51,582 nucleotides of DNA from Desulfobacterales bacterium. Its GTDB lineage: Bacteria; Desulfobacterota; Desulfobacteria; Desulfobacterales; JALSRD01. A model generated the notes under the pieces. The model had not been told where the DNA came from, did not search any database, and saw only the letters and a program-made list of their open reading frames with translations. Numbering within the stretch: position 1 is the first letter of the stretch; the number at the start of each line of letters is the position of its first letter. The position numbers were made by a program, and so were the translations under genes. Shown here one piece after another: positions 7,567-16,014 of this stretch. The DNA lies in the NCBI GenBank assembly GCA_026984935.1, contig JALSRD010000065.1, positions 1-51,582 of the forward strand, given 5' to 3'.

Positions 7567-8634
7567 TCAGGCCGCAGCAGCTTCCTCTTGCAGGTGATGC
7601 ACCACGGCCGACGGAACCTGGTCCAGCGGCACCACGCGGTCTACGGCGCCCAGCGCAAGCGCGGCCCTGGGCATGCCGAAGACCACGCACGACTGTTCAT
7701 CCTGGGCCAGGGTGTGTGCTCCTTGGCGGTGCATGGCCAGCAGCCCGTCGGCACCGTCAGAGCCCATACCCGTCAGAAGCACGCCCACGGCGTTTTTGCC
7801 GGCGTGCCGGGCCACCGATTTGAAGAGCACGTCCACACTGGGACGCTGGTAGTGCACCCTGGGCCCGTCTTTCAGCTTCACGACATAATCACCGCCCTCG
7901 CGGGCCAGCAGCATGTGCCGGTTTCCCGGTGCCAGCAGAACCCGGCCGGGAACCACACGATCATTGTGGGCCGCTTCGCGCACCTGCAGGCTGCAGACGC
8001 CATTCAGCCGCCCGGCAAAGGCAGCGGTGAATTTTGCCGGCATGTGCTGCACAACCACCACGCCGTCCATAGACGCCGGGAACCGCTTCAACACGCATTC
8101 CAGGGCACGCGTCCCGCCGGTGGAAGCGCCTATGGCGACGACCTTGCGGGTAGTATGGACTAGCCGGATGTCCAGTGGTTCGCTCCGGCCCTGCCCCGGC
8201 ACAGGGGCCGGGCAGGCATGCACGGCGGCCCCGGCCGCCGCCCGCACCGCACGTACGATATCCCGGGCGACGTCTTCGACCGAAAAGGAGGAACCCGGTT
8301 TGCACAGCACCTCGACCGCTCCCATGTCCAGGGCCTTCAGCGCGGTTTCACTGTTTTCCGGCGTCAGCGAGCTCAACACCACCACCGGCATGGGATAGTG
8401 CCTCATCAGCTTGGCCAGAAAGGAAAGCCCGTCCATGCGCGGCATCTCGATGTCCAGGGTCAGGACATCGGGCTGCAGTTTGACGATCTTGTCGCGTGCC
8501 ACATAGGGATCCACGGCCGTACCTACGATATTGATGTCGGCATAACGCGAAAGCTCTTCGGACAGCACTTTGCGCACCACCGCCGAATCGTCCACGATCA
8601 AAAGATTGATGGTCCTATGCGCTTTTCCGGACAT
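7567..8634 (-). CDS. cheB: Chemotaxis response regulator protein-glutamate methylesterase CheB
   Basis: 355 residues. An N-terminal receiver domain (VDDSAVV; phospho-acceptor D61 in LTLDIEMPRMDG) is joined to a C-terminal methylesterase domain. The catalytic triad residues are visible: S171 in GASTGG, H197 in VVQHMP and D293 in TGMGSDGADG. CheB removes methyl groups from chemoreceptor glutamates when phosphorylated by CheA, opposing CheR. It lies six bases after cheX and upstream of flgK. The lengths of both domains are typical. Confidence 0.97.
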   Translation of the reverse strand: MSGKAHRTINLLIVDDSAVVRKVLSEELSRYADINIVGTAVDPYVARDKIVKLQPDVLTLDIEMPRMDGLSFLAKLMRHYPMPVVVLSSLTPENSETALKALDMGAVEVLCKPGSSFSVEDVARDIVRAVRAAAGAAVHACPAPVPGQGRSEPLDIRLVHTTRKVVAIGASTGGTRALECVLKRFPASMDGVVVVQHMPAKFTAAFAGRLNGVCSLQVREAAHNDRVVPGRVLLAPGNRHMLLAREGGDYVVKLKDGPRVHYQRPSVDVLFKSVARHAGKNAVGVLLTGMGSDGADGLLAMHRQGAHTLAQDEQSCVVFGMPRAALALGAVDRVVPLDQVPSAVVHHLQEEAAAA

Positions 8635-8640
8635 GCCGGC

Positions 8641-9129
8641 CTACCCTTTCCCGCCATTTTCGGCCAACGGCCCGTCAACGAACAGCAGAACGTCACAACA
8701 GGTGTCTTCGACACTGAGCCGTGCCGTTGACAGGGCAACGGGAAATTCGGCTGCCTTGTCGGGTTCCCCCTCAGCCAGCATGCGGGGGGCGTCAATTTCG
8801 AATATCGCCTGGCTGCCGCCGATTTTCGGCAACAGATTGCCGCAGATCACATTCGCCGTCTCTTTCAGGGCATCGCACTGCTGCTCTAAAGTCACCTGCG
8901 ACGTTTCGTCGCTTCCCAGCATGTTGGCGGCCAGCTCCGGCAGCAGCTCCTGCGCGAGCTTGATCAGCAACCGGCCCGCAAAGGGGCCCCTGAACGTCAC
9001 CGCCACGCGGCTGACCGCTTGGGGCGGCACTTCCCCCTGTTCCGTATCGACCATGGCAAACAGGAAGGCCAGTTTTTCGAATGTTTCCGTGGCCACCTGT
9101 GCGAGCAGGTTATGGATCCTGGTCTTCAT
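8641..9129 (-). CDS. cheX: CheX/CheC-family CheY-P phosphatase
   Basis: 162 residues from the ATG at 9129, which has GAAGGGG before it; a TTG six codons upstream is less likely. It overlaps the end of cheY by 20 bases. The active-site helix of the CheC/CheX/FliY family is seen once: DALKE90TAN93VICGN, with the E-x2-N pair that attacks CheY-P. One such helix per chain is typical of CheX-like proteins. Position next to cheY makes dephosphorylation of CheY-P, in place of CheZ, the likely job. The call to CheX rather than a single-site CheC is by length and context. Confidence 0.75.
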   Translation of the reverse strand: MKTRIHNLLAQVATETFEKLAFLFAMVDTEQGEVPPQAVSRVAVTFRGPFAGRLLIKLAQELLPELAANMLGSDETSQVTLEQQCDALKETANVICGNLLPKIGGSQAIFEIDAPRMLAEGEPDKAAEFPVALSTARLSVEDTCCDVLLFVDGPLAENGGKG

Positions 9130-9511
9130 TGATAACCCCTTCTCCAATCAGCGTCTTTACCGTGTCCCGAAAAAGCTCCGGTGAAAAGGGCTTGTGGATA
9201 AACTTGACCCCCTGTCCCAGCAAATTGTCGATACGCTGGCTGCTGCCTTCGGTGGACACCACGATGATGGGCGTATCTCTCAATGCCGGGTCCTGCTTCA
9301 TTTGCCGGATCATCTCTTCACCGTTCATGACCGGCATGTTGATGTCCACCAGGACAAGGTCGATCCAGTGGTTGCCGAGTTGTTCGAGCCCTTCCTGTCC
9401 GTTGGCGGCCTGATGGATCTCACCAACCTTAAGGCCGCTCATTGCAACGGTCTTTGCAATCATGGAACGCATGACGCTGCTGTCGTCTACGATCAAAAGA
9501 TTGACTGCCAT
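9110..9511 (-). CDS. cheY: Chemotaxis response regulator CheY
   Basis: 133 residues, a single receiver domain. The acid pair D9-D10, phospho-acceptor D56 (LVLVDINMPVMNG) and the conserved Lys in IHKPFSP are all present. CheY-P binds FliM at the switch to change rotation. GGAGTCTTTT before the ATG is a good ribosome site. It lies between the HDOD gene and cheX in the che operon. A generic single-domain regulator is possible, but the context favours CheY. Confidence 0.88.
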   Translation of the reverse strand: MAVNLLIVDDSSVMRSMIAKTVAMSGLKVGEIHQAANGQEGLEQLGNHWIDLVLVDINMPVMNGEEMIRQMKQDPALRDTPIIVVSTEGSSQRIDNLLGQGVKFIHKPFSPELFRDTVKTLIGEGVINEDQDP

Positions 9512-9532
9512 AAAAGACTCCGCGAAAAGGTC

Positions 9533-10390
9533 CTATTCAAATTGGGTCGCAAAGCTCAGCAGGATTTCCTCAACCCAGCTCACCGCATTGGCGGCCACCC
9601 ATTCCAGTTGTCCTTCCTTCAAGCCGATCCGCTGCACCGCGCCATCAGAGAGATGATACTGCAGCCCTTCACGCCCGACACCCATGCCGATCATCAGGCA
9701 CAGCACGTTGGCGACATGTACAATATCAATCAGGGGGTTGCTCACCGGCGCCCCGTCCGGTTCGTGGTGCCAGCGCACAGCGGAAATGATCTGTTCGGGG
9801 AAGGACCAGTTCTGCAGGATCCGGGCGCCGATCTCGGCATGGTCGGTGCCGAAGACTTCGCGTTCGACTTTTTCGAAGGAGATCCCCCGGTCGGCCGTCG
9901 CATCCACACTGTCCGTCTCCGCCTTGATAAAGGCACCCAGCACCAGCTTACCCACATCGTGCAGCAGGGCGGCGGTAAAGATCTCGTCCACGCCCGTCAT
10001 TTCCAGTTCCTTTGCCAGGCCTTCGGCAACCACGGAAACGGCAATCGAATGCCGCCACAGTTCTCCCATGGGCAGGCCGTAGCCCGGGACCGCTTTGTCC
10101 ATAACGGCCGATACGCAGGCCGTCATGATCAGGTGGGCCAGTTTTTTCCAGCCTAAAAGGACCAGGGCCTGTCTGACCGACGCAACTTTGCTCGGCAGGC
10201 CGAAGTAGGACGAGTTGGTCAGTTTCAAGATATTGGCGGTCAGGCCGGCATCGTATCGTAAAACCGCACCGATCTCTTCGGCAGACGTGTTGGGGTTATC
10301 CAGCATGGCCAGGATCTTGGCGGCTGCCTGCGGAATGCTGGGAAACGATGCGATTTCGCGCGCAATCTTTTTCTTTGGGGAACGTGTCAC
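9533..10390 (-). CDS. HDOD-domain signalling protein
   Basis: 285 residues, almost entirely an HDOD domain: FPSIPQAAAKIL, then YDAGLTANILKLTNSSYFG, VASVRQALVLLGWKKL, LLHDVGK and a WHHEP near the end. HDOD proteins are regulators related to HD hydrolases and usually lack full catalytic sets. The start is a GTG whose first bases overlap the cheD stop (GTGA), so translation is coupled to cheD. The same CheD-then-HDOD order is found fused in one protein at 3385-4713. Its target is unknown; the position implies a role in chemotaxis or motility control. Confidence 0.85.
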   Translation of the reverse strand: MTRSPKKKIAREIASFPSIPQAAAKILAMLDNPNTSAEEIGAVLRYDAGLTANILKLTNSSYFGLPSKVASVRQALVLLGWKKLAHLIMTACVSAVMDKAVPGYGLPMGELWRHSIAVSVVAEGLAKELEMTGVDEIFTAALLHDVGKLVLGAFIKAETDSVDATADRGISFEKVEREVFGTDHAEIGARILQNWSFPEQIISAVRWHHEPDGAPVSNPLIDIVHVANVLCLMIGMGVGREGLQYHLSDGAVQRIGLKEGQLEWVAANAVSWVEEILLSFATQFE

Positions 10391-10860
10391 AGTACCTTGC
10401 TCTCTTCCCTGATTTTAACGAGCGTCTGGCCGGTGGAAAGGTCCAGACTGACCGTCCGGCTGGCCGTTCCTCCGATATCCTCGGCTTCGAGGATAATGCT
10501 GTTTTTCCAGAGCAGTTTCTTCAAAACCGTGTAGTTCCGTTCACCAATTTTGAACATGGCATTTTTCCCCAGCGGGCTTCCGCAGCCAGCGGCCTTGACC
10601 ACCATGCGCTGTTTCTGGCCGCCGAGCCCGTAAACTGCTTTAAACAGCAGCGGAACCCCTTTGTCGACGAACATATAGGGGTTGGCCTCGGCTTTCTGAG
10701 GGTTGATCTTGGACAGCGGAAGCATGGCGTGCAGCATCCCACCCACCTTTGCTTCAGGATCATAGATGATCAGGCCCAGGCAGCTTCCCAGCGCATGGGT
10801 AACGAGAATATCCCCGTTTGTACCGACCTTCATGTCTCCCACTGCCACGATTTGTTTCAT
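10387..10860 (-). CDS. cheD: Chemoreceptor glutamine deamidase CheD
   Basis: 157 residues, the family's usual size. The residues used by CheD for deamidation are present at the expected spacing: T21 and C27 in VTHALGSCLG, H44 in GGMLHAMLP. CheD converts specific receptor glutamines to glutamate and, in systems with CheC/CheX, couples adaptation to CheY-P levels. It is located between cheR and the HDOD gene and overlaps the latter by four bases. The ribosome site is weak. Compare the fused copy at 3385-4713, which has lost the Thr. Confidence 0.95.
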   Translation of the reverse strand: MKQIVAVGDMKVGTNGDILVTHALGSCLGLIIYDPEAKVGGMLHAMLPLSKINPQKAEANPYMFVDKGVPLLFKAVYGLGGQKQRMVVKAAGCGSPLGKNAMFKIGERNYTVLKKLLWKNSIILEAEDIGGTASRTVSLDLSTGQTLVKIREESKVL

Positions 10861-10914
10861 AAAGGCAAACTTTCATGCCGGATACCTGCGGCCATCTTTG
10901 CCGTCAGGCCCGGA

Positions 10915-11763
10915 TCACTTGCGATAGGTCGCCGGGCAAATGTACCGGAACTGATGCGAAATGCCGGACAGCCCTTCCGAATGGCCGACGAAAAGGTAGC
11001 CGCCGGGCACCAGGTAGTCCCAAAAACGATCGATCAGTTGCTGCTGGGTTTCACGCTTGAAATAGATCATCACGTTACGGCAGAAAATGACATCGAATGG
11101 CCCCTGCATGGGCCACGGATGCATCAAATTCAGCTGTGCATAGTGGATCATCGCACGGATTTCAGGCCTGACGGAAAATATCTGCTGAGCATCCTCCTGT
11201 CCGGCCACCGGTCTGAAATACCGGCGCCGTATCGCCGGCGGCAGCCCGTCCATTTCACAGGCCGGATAGCGCCCCTGGCGGGCTTTTGCGAGCATCTGCA
11301 CTGAAATATCGGTCGCCAGGATACGGACGTCCCGGTTGTTTATGCCGGGCAGGTGTTCCCGCGTGGCAATGGCCATCGACACCGGCTCCTGGCCCGATGA
11401 GCAGGCCGCGCTCCAGAAGCGGATACGGGTCTTTTCCAGGGCCGGCAGAATCTTTTCAGTTAAAAAGTCGAAATGCGCCGCTTCCCGGAAAAAACTGGTC
11501 TTGTTGGTGGTCAGCGCATCCACCATGCAGCCCAGCTCCCGGGCCCCCTGACGGCTGTGGATCAGATCGAAGTATTCATCGAACCCGGCAATGCCAAGTT
11601 TTCGGATACGCTTTGCCAGCCGGGCCTGCACGAGGGCTTTTTTTTTGCGGCTGAGGTGGATGCCGCACAGGCGGTGCACCGTGCGACTGACATCCTGGAA
11701 CTGCTGTTCGCTGAGTTCAGCCGGCTGGAAAGAGCAGCGAAACACCGCCCGGCCCCGCGACAT
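10915..11763 (-). CDS. cheR: Chemotaxis protein methyltransferase CheR
   Basis: 282 residues from the ATG at 11763; a TTG seven codons earlier would overlap the end of cheA. The N-terminal helical domain (LSEQQFQDVSRTVHRLCGIHL) and the SAM-binding Rossmann domain are visible: IRFWSAACSSGQEPVSMA, then ILATDISVQMLAKAR and DVIFCRNVMIYF. CheR methylates receptor glutamates using S-adenosylmethionine. It follows cheA with a nine-base separation. The length is typical, and no C-terminal pentapeptide-binding or TPR extension is present. Confidence 0.96.
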   Translation of the reverse strand: MSRGRAVFRCSFQPAELSEQQFQDVSRTVHRLCGIHLSRKKKALVQARLAKRIRKLGIAGFDEYFDLIHSRQGARELGCMVDALTTNKTSFFREAAHFDFLTEKILPALEKTRIRFWSAACSSGQEPVSMAIATREHLPGINNRDVRILATDISVQMLAKARQGRYPACEMDGLPPAIRRRYFRPVAGQEDAQQIFSVRPEIRAMIHYAQLNLMHPWPMQGPFDVIFCRNVMIYFKRETQQQLIDRFWDYLVPGGYLFVGHSEGLSGISHQFRYICPATYRK

Positions 11764-11771
11764 GCCCTGTT

Positions 11772-14369
11772 CTACCCGTAACAAACCGCATCCTCGCCGG
11801 TTCCGCCGGCACTGCGGACTTCCCCGGCAGCGGTGGCCAGCCGGATGACGCCGCCCACATCCACGATCAATCCCACCCGCCCGTTGGGCAGAATGGCGCC
11901 GCCGGATATGCCGGGTACATGCTGCATGGTTTCGCCCAGGGTCTTGATGACCACCTGCTGCCGTCCGAAAAGCTCCTCGATCACCAGTCCGGCCTGCTGG
12001 CCGTCATCCTCGATCACCACGACCAGCGAAGATTCGGCCACGTCCATGTCACGTTCGATGCCGTAAAGCTCGGCCAGGCTGAACAGCGGGATCAGGCGGC
12101 CGTTTTGCATCAGCATTTTTTCCTGTTTAAAAACGCTGGATAGATTCTGCGCCTCCGGCTTGATCAGGCGCACGATGGAGACCGTGGGAATGATGTACTT
12201 CTGCAGCCCCACACCCACCACCATGCCGTCGATGATGGCCAGCGTCAGCGGTAGCCGCATCTTGAAAATGCTGCCGCTGCCGGCCTCGGATTGAATCTCG
12301 ACCTGCCCCCTGAGCGATTCGATATTTTTCTTGACCACATCCATGCCCACGCCGCGCCCGGAAACGTCGGTCACGGTTTCGGCCGTGGAAAATCCCGGCT
12401 CAAAGATCAGATTGAAAATGTCACGGTCGCCCATTGCACAGCTGTCTTCCACCAGACCGCGCTGGCGCGCTTTTTCGAGAATCCTGTCGCGGTCAAGGCC
12501 CTTGCCGTCGTCCCGGATTTCAACCACCACGCTGCCGGCAGAATGATAGGCCAAAAGACGGACGGTGCCGGCCGGAGGTTTGCCACAGGCGGTGCGCACT
12601 TCGGGCGGCTCAATGCCGTGGTCCACGGCGTTGCGCACCATGTGAACCAGGGGATCGTTGACGATATCCACCAGGTTGCGGTCGATCTCGGTATCTTCAC
12701 CCTCGGTGACCAGATTGACCTGTTTGCCCTGTTTGTGCGACAGATCCCTGACCAGACGGGCCATCTTGTTGAACGTCGCCTTGAGCGGCACCATGCGCAT
12801 GGACATGCTCAGATCCTGCAGTTCACGCACGATCTTGCTGGTATGCACCACTTTTTTCTGCAGCTCGTGGTTCTCCGCGCGCACGACCAGTTCGTCCTGG
12901 GCCACCATGGAATGTGCGATGACCATCTCGCCGACCATGTCGATGAGCTTGTCCAGCCGACTGGTGGAAACGCGCACCGAAGACTCGGTGAACTTTTTGG
13001 GGCCGTTGATGCGCTTCTGCATGCGCAGGGCCTGACCCACGTCCCTGGCGTTGGCGGTGCCGGACTTGACCAGGGCCGTCCCAGCCTTTTCGCCGCGATG
13101 CTCGGCGACCGCCGCCTCCACGGCTTCCCGTTCGGCCTTGCCCTGGGCCACGAGCAGATCACCGACCCGCGGGGCCTCCACATCGGCCGCACTTTCAGAT
13201 ATGCCGGCGGCCTCGGGATTTGCCAGCACCTGCAGCAGGCGATCGTATCCTTCCGGTTTGGCCAGCGGGCTGCCCTCCAGCGCCGCCTGCACGGAGGTGA
13301 TCAGCTCTTTGAGCATATCCAGCGCATTCAGCGAAAGGTCGGCGTATCCCCCGCTGTATCGAATCTCGCCGTCGCGCACACGGCTGAGCAGGGACTCTGC
13401 GTGGTGGGCCATCTCGGAAACCAGGTCGAGCTCCATGAAAGCGGCCGTGCCCTTGATGGTGTGAAAGGCCCGAAACACCGTACCCACGGCATCGGAGTCT
13501 TCGGGGTCCACCTCCAGCTGCAGCAGCGCGTCCTCGGCATTGGCGATCAGTTCACTGCCTTCGGTGATAAACTCGCCCACCAGTTCGGGATCGGCGTCGG
13601 CGGGCATGAAATCTTCGGCGGTGGCCGTGCCCGTTTCCACTGCTGGCGGGGCCGGGTCGCCGTCAACACCCTGCTCCGCATCCGGCGCCGCAGCCGGCAC
13701 GGATGAAGATCCGCCGGCCGCCGGCCCCTCCTTGTGCATACCGGCCGGCTCCATCCCGCGCTGGAGGTCCTCCATGGCATCCAGGGCATTTTGCACGATT
13801 TCACCCAGGTCGTCGAAAAGTGCATCGTCTTCTTCGCCGTCGTACAGGAAACGGCCAATCCGTGCATGCGCCTTTTCAAGGTGGGCATGCGCCGGCGGCG
13901 GCAACATGCCGCAGCATGTCACGGCCCCGATATCACCGAACAGGCACTTTAAGCCCTGCCGATCCCCGGCCTCGAGCTGGATGAGGTCGGCGGCGATTCC
14001 GTTGACGACGGCACCGGCATCCACGCTTTCACCCAGGGTCTGCGAAAGCGCCGCGACAGATTTCTGCAAAGCGGCCACATCGGCGGCATCGGCCTGCAAG
14101 AACATCTCGCAGGCATTCAGGGCGCTGTATATGCCGTCCACCAGAGAAACCCGGTCTGCGGATGTTTCCCGGCAAAGGCAGATAATCCCGAGCCGGCACA
14201 GCGCCGTCAACGCGCTTGCCTCGCGTTGCGGCCCCTCGAATCGTTCTTCAAGCGCAGCCAGCGTTTCGGCCAGTTCCTGCCAGCCCTGCACGTCGCTGAC
14301 ACTCAGCGAGTCAAGGCTCTCTTGTGCATTTCTTACGGTTTCAAGGACATCGTCGCTGCTCGCCGTCAT
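11772..14369 (-). CDS. cheA: Chemotaxis histidine kinase CheA with long N-terminal extension
   Basis: 865 residues. Order: an N-terminal helical region of about 250 residues without a recognisable phospho-His; an Hpt (P1) domain at about 258-360 with phospho-acceptor H303 in AFHTIKGTAAF; a linker at about 400-455 with two G-x-L-(L/V)-(V)-x-x-G-type units; the P3 dimer helices near 462-510; the ATPase domain (HMVRNAVDHG at 576, DDGKGLD at 620, GRGVGMDVV at 671); and a CheW-like P5 domain at about 710-850. CheA phosphorylates CheY and CheB. No obvious P2 domain lies between P1 and P3. AAGGACGCTAAG precedes the ATG. No separate cheW is in the window. Confidence 0.96.
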   Translation of the reverse strand: MTASSDDVLETVRNAQESLDSLSVSDVQGWQELAETLAALEERFEGPQREASALTALCRLGIICLCRETSADRVSLVDGIYSALNACEMFLQADAADVAALQKSVAALSQTLGESVDAGAVVNGIAADLIQLEAGDRQGLKCLFGDIGAVTCCGMLPPPAHAHLEKAHARIGRFLYDGEEDDALFDDLGEIVQNALDAMEDLQRGMEPAGMHKEGPAAGGSSSVPAAAPDAEQGVDGDPAPPAVETGTATAEDFMPADADPELVGEFITEGSELIANAEDALLQLEVDPEDSDAVGTVFRAFHTIKGTAAFMELDLVSEMAHHAESLLSRVRDGEIRYSGGYADLSLNALDMLKELITSVQAALEGSPLAKPEGYDRLLQVLANPEAAGISESAADVEAPRVGDLLVAQGKAEREAVEAAVAEHRGEKAGTALVKSGTANARDVGQALRMQKRINGPKKFTESSVRVSTSRLDKLIDMVGEMVIAHSMVAQDELVVRAENHELQKKVVHTSKIVRELQDLSMSMRMVPLKATFNKMARLVRDLSHKQGKQVNLVTEGEDTEIDRNLVDIVNDPLVHMVRNAVDHGIEPPEVRTACGKPPAGTVRLLAYHSAGSVVVEIRDDGKGLDRDRILEKARQRGLVEDSCAMGDRDIFNLIFEPGFSTAETVTDVSGRGVGMDVVKKNIESLRGQVEIQSEAGSGSIFKMRLPLTLAIIDGMVVGVGLQKYIIPTVSIVRLIKPEAQNLSSVFKQEKMLMQNGRLIPLFSLAELYGIERDMDVAESSLVVVIEDDGQQAGLVIEELFGRQQVVIKTLGETMQHVPGISGGAILPNGRVGLIVDVGGVIRLATAAGEVRSAGGTGEDAVCYG

Positions 14370-14408
14370 CTTAGCGTCCTTATGGGTTCTGGGGATTAAA
14401 GCGCCTGC

Positions 14409-14909
14409 TCAAATGCTGTTGCGAAGCAGCCGGCCGCCGTGCGTACCGTAATGCAATCTGCCGCTGGCACGGTAGACACAGCAGGCAGAAGGCCCCCGAC
14501 TGAAGAAATCAAGCGAATTGCTGACCAGCTTGAGGCCGTGTTTGACCAGCAGCCGGTTGTGCTGCTGCAGATGCCGGACACGCGGCACCACTTCCTCCAT
14601 GGCGCAGCGGATCGTTTGCAGCTGCCCTTGCAGCGCCCCCCCGACACCGTCCAGCAGGCGGCCGAAAGAAAGTTCGTCAACCGGACAGTCCAGCATCGCA
14701 GCCAGCCGCCGTTGCAGCGAAAGGCGTTTTTTTTCGGTCCCGTCGATTTCGTTCAGCAGTTCTTTTTTGGTTGCCACCACCGCCTGGATGCCGGCCAGAT
14801 CGGAAGCCGCCAGGGCATGGCGCTCACGGACCAGTTCCGCCAGCAAAGCCCGGTACAAATCCGCCTCGTGGCCCATTGTTTTGGTAAACTGGCGCAGTAA
14901 ATGCTGCAT
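14409..14909 (-). CDS. flgN: FlgN-type export chaperone
   Basis: 166 residues from the ATG at 14909, preceded by a near-perfect AAAGGAGGGCT; a longer frame to 14969 lacks a ribosome site. The protein is all helical, with KKELLNEIDGTEKKR in the middle as in FlgN proteins. FlgN is the cytoplasmic chaperone for FlgK and FlgL, both encoded further down this run. It lies 210 bases after flgM and 39 before cheA. Sequence similarity in this family is weak, so the call rests on size, helical content and context. Confidence 0.8.
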   Translation of the reverse strand: MQHLLRQFTKTMGHEADLYRALLAELVRERHALAASDLAGIQAVVATKKELLNEIDGTEKKRLSLQRRLAAMLDCPVDELSFGRLLDGVGGALQGQLQTIRCAMEEVVPRVRHLQQHNRLLVKHGLKLVSNSLDFFSRGPSACCVYRASGRLHYGTHGGRLLRNSI

Positions 14910-15119
14910 AGCCCTCCTTTGCGGCGGCGATTCTAAACCGTCGCATGTCTTCCCCCGCCCGCAGTTCAATTCGCCCTGTTTCCCTAAGGCATCATCTGCA
15001 ATTTACGACAGCTGCCGCAACGCTTCCCCGGTTCCGCCCCTTGAAATCCGGTTGACGGGGAGAATCATCCGATATGCCCACCGGCTCGCGCCGCTGAAAC
15101 CGGAAGTTGTGTCTAAAAA
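14910..15119. other. Spacer between flgM and flgN
   Basis: No gene is seen in these 210 bases. The flgN ribosome site is at the left end. A GC-N10-CC arrangement exists near 15014 but its flanks do not match the sigma-54 consensus, so I do not call a promoter. TTTTT directly follows the flgM stop on the minus strand, without a convincing stem before it. Confidence 0.4.
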
Positions 15120-15443
15120 TCAAAGCAGTTCGTTGAGCAGGGCCTCCTCGATCATTTTGGAGGCCACCTTCTGGCCATCCACCTGATAGGTGCCGTTGGC
15201 AACCTGCAGCCGCAGCCGGGACACCTTCTGAGTATTTTCGCCGGGCGCCGGTGCCGAAACTTTACTGGCACCCGCCATCTGTTTCGACTTGGATGAAAGC
15301 ACCACTTTATCCTCACCAAGGACCTGTCCCGCGGGTTTGCCTGTCGCAGATTCCGCTTGTTTTTGCCCTCCGGCCTGGCTCCCCCTGATCTGTTTCAGGT
15401 AGTTTTCCAGGCTGACGGATGGATCTTTACCGCTGATTTTCAT
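15120..15443 (-). CDS. flgM: Anti-sigma-28 factor FlgM
   Basis: 107 residues from the ATG at 15443, with CGAGGAGG upstream. The N-terminal half is polar and probably disordered (rich in Gly, Lys, Gln, Ser). The C-terminal half carries the FliA-binding helices: KVSRLRLQVANGTYQVDG, then VASKMIEEALLNEL. FlgM holds FliA until the hook-basal body is complete and is then exported. It has its own sigma-28-like promoter at 15606-15633, giving the usual feedback loop. The length is typical (about 90-110). Confidence 0.93.
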   Translation of the reverse strand: MKISGKDPSVSLENYLKQIRGSQAGGQKQAESATGKPAGQVLGEDKVVLSSKSKQMAGASKVSAPAPGENTQKVSRLRLQVANGTYQVDGQKVASKMIEEALLNELL

Positions 15444-15605
15444 TTCCCGATCCTCCTCGAAATTGACCGATATCCGACCGGCAGCAAGGCTGAAAAACCC
15501 GCGAGCGTGTCGTAAACCGCCCGGTGCACCGTGCGTGACGCTGCCCGCCTCTTCGGACAGACCGGTTTTCCACTGTGTGCCGACCTTTTTTTGCCTCCAA
15601 AAGGT

Positions 15606-15633
15606 GTATCGGTCAACTCCCGCCGGATCTTTA
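15606..15633 (-). promoter_or_regulatory. Sigma-28 (FliA) promoter for flgM
   Basis: Read on the minus strand: TAAAG at the -35 and ACCGATAC at the -10, 16 bases between TAAA and the -10 octamer. The enterobacterial consensus is TAAA-N15-GCCGATAA. The site lies in the gap between the flgJ stop and the flgM start, about 160 bases upstream of the ATG. The -10 matches six of eight bases and the spacer is one longer than ideal. Confidence 0.55.
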
Positions 15634-15642
15634 GACAAAACC

Positions 15643-16014
15643 TCATTTGTGCGGATTCTGCGGGATATCGTAAGCCCGCAGACCTTCAAGGTGTTTATAA
15701 ATCATGTCAGACAGGCCGATGCCGCCGTGCTGCGCCAGTTCCACCGAGAGCCGCATATCGAACAGGGAGGTGTAAATGCCCTTTCCGAGACCGGCATCCT
15801 GGGTTCCACTGCCGGGAATGGTGGCGCGCATCTGTTTTAAGAGCATCTGGATAAAAAGCGCTTCCATTTCCTGTGCGGCCTTGCGCAGCTCACCTTTGCG
15901 CTGCGCTCCGGAGGTTTGGCGGGCATTTTCAATGCGCTGCGCTGCTTGCCGCAGGCGATCCTGCGCCGTGGGCGAGGGTGGGGTCGGCACCGGGAGGGAA
16001 ACGGCAGCGTGCAT
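15643..16014 (-). CDS. flgJ: FlgJ-type rod-binding protein, rod domain only
   Basis: 123 residues. The rod-binding FlgJ N-domain is seen: LRKAAQEMEALFIQMLLKQM, then a Gly-rich loop and YTSLFDMRLSVELAQHGGIGLSDMI split over residues about 80-105. It helps cap and assemble the rod in the periplasm. The C-terminal muramidase domain found in enteric FlgJ is absent, as in many Desulfobacterota, so a separate peptidoglycan hydrolase must act elsewhere. Its ATG overlaps the flgI stop by one base (TGATG), giving tight coupling. Confidence 0.9.
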   Translation of the reverse strand: MHAAVSLPVPTPPSPTAQDRLRQAAQRIENARQTSGAQRKGELRKAAQEMEALFIQMLLKQMRATIPGSGTQDAGLGKGIYTSLFDMRLSVELAQHGGIGLSDMIYKHLEGLRAYDIPQNPHK

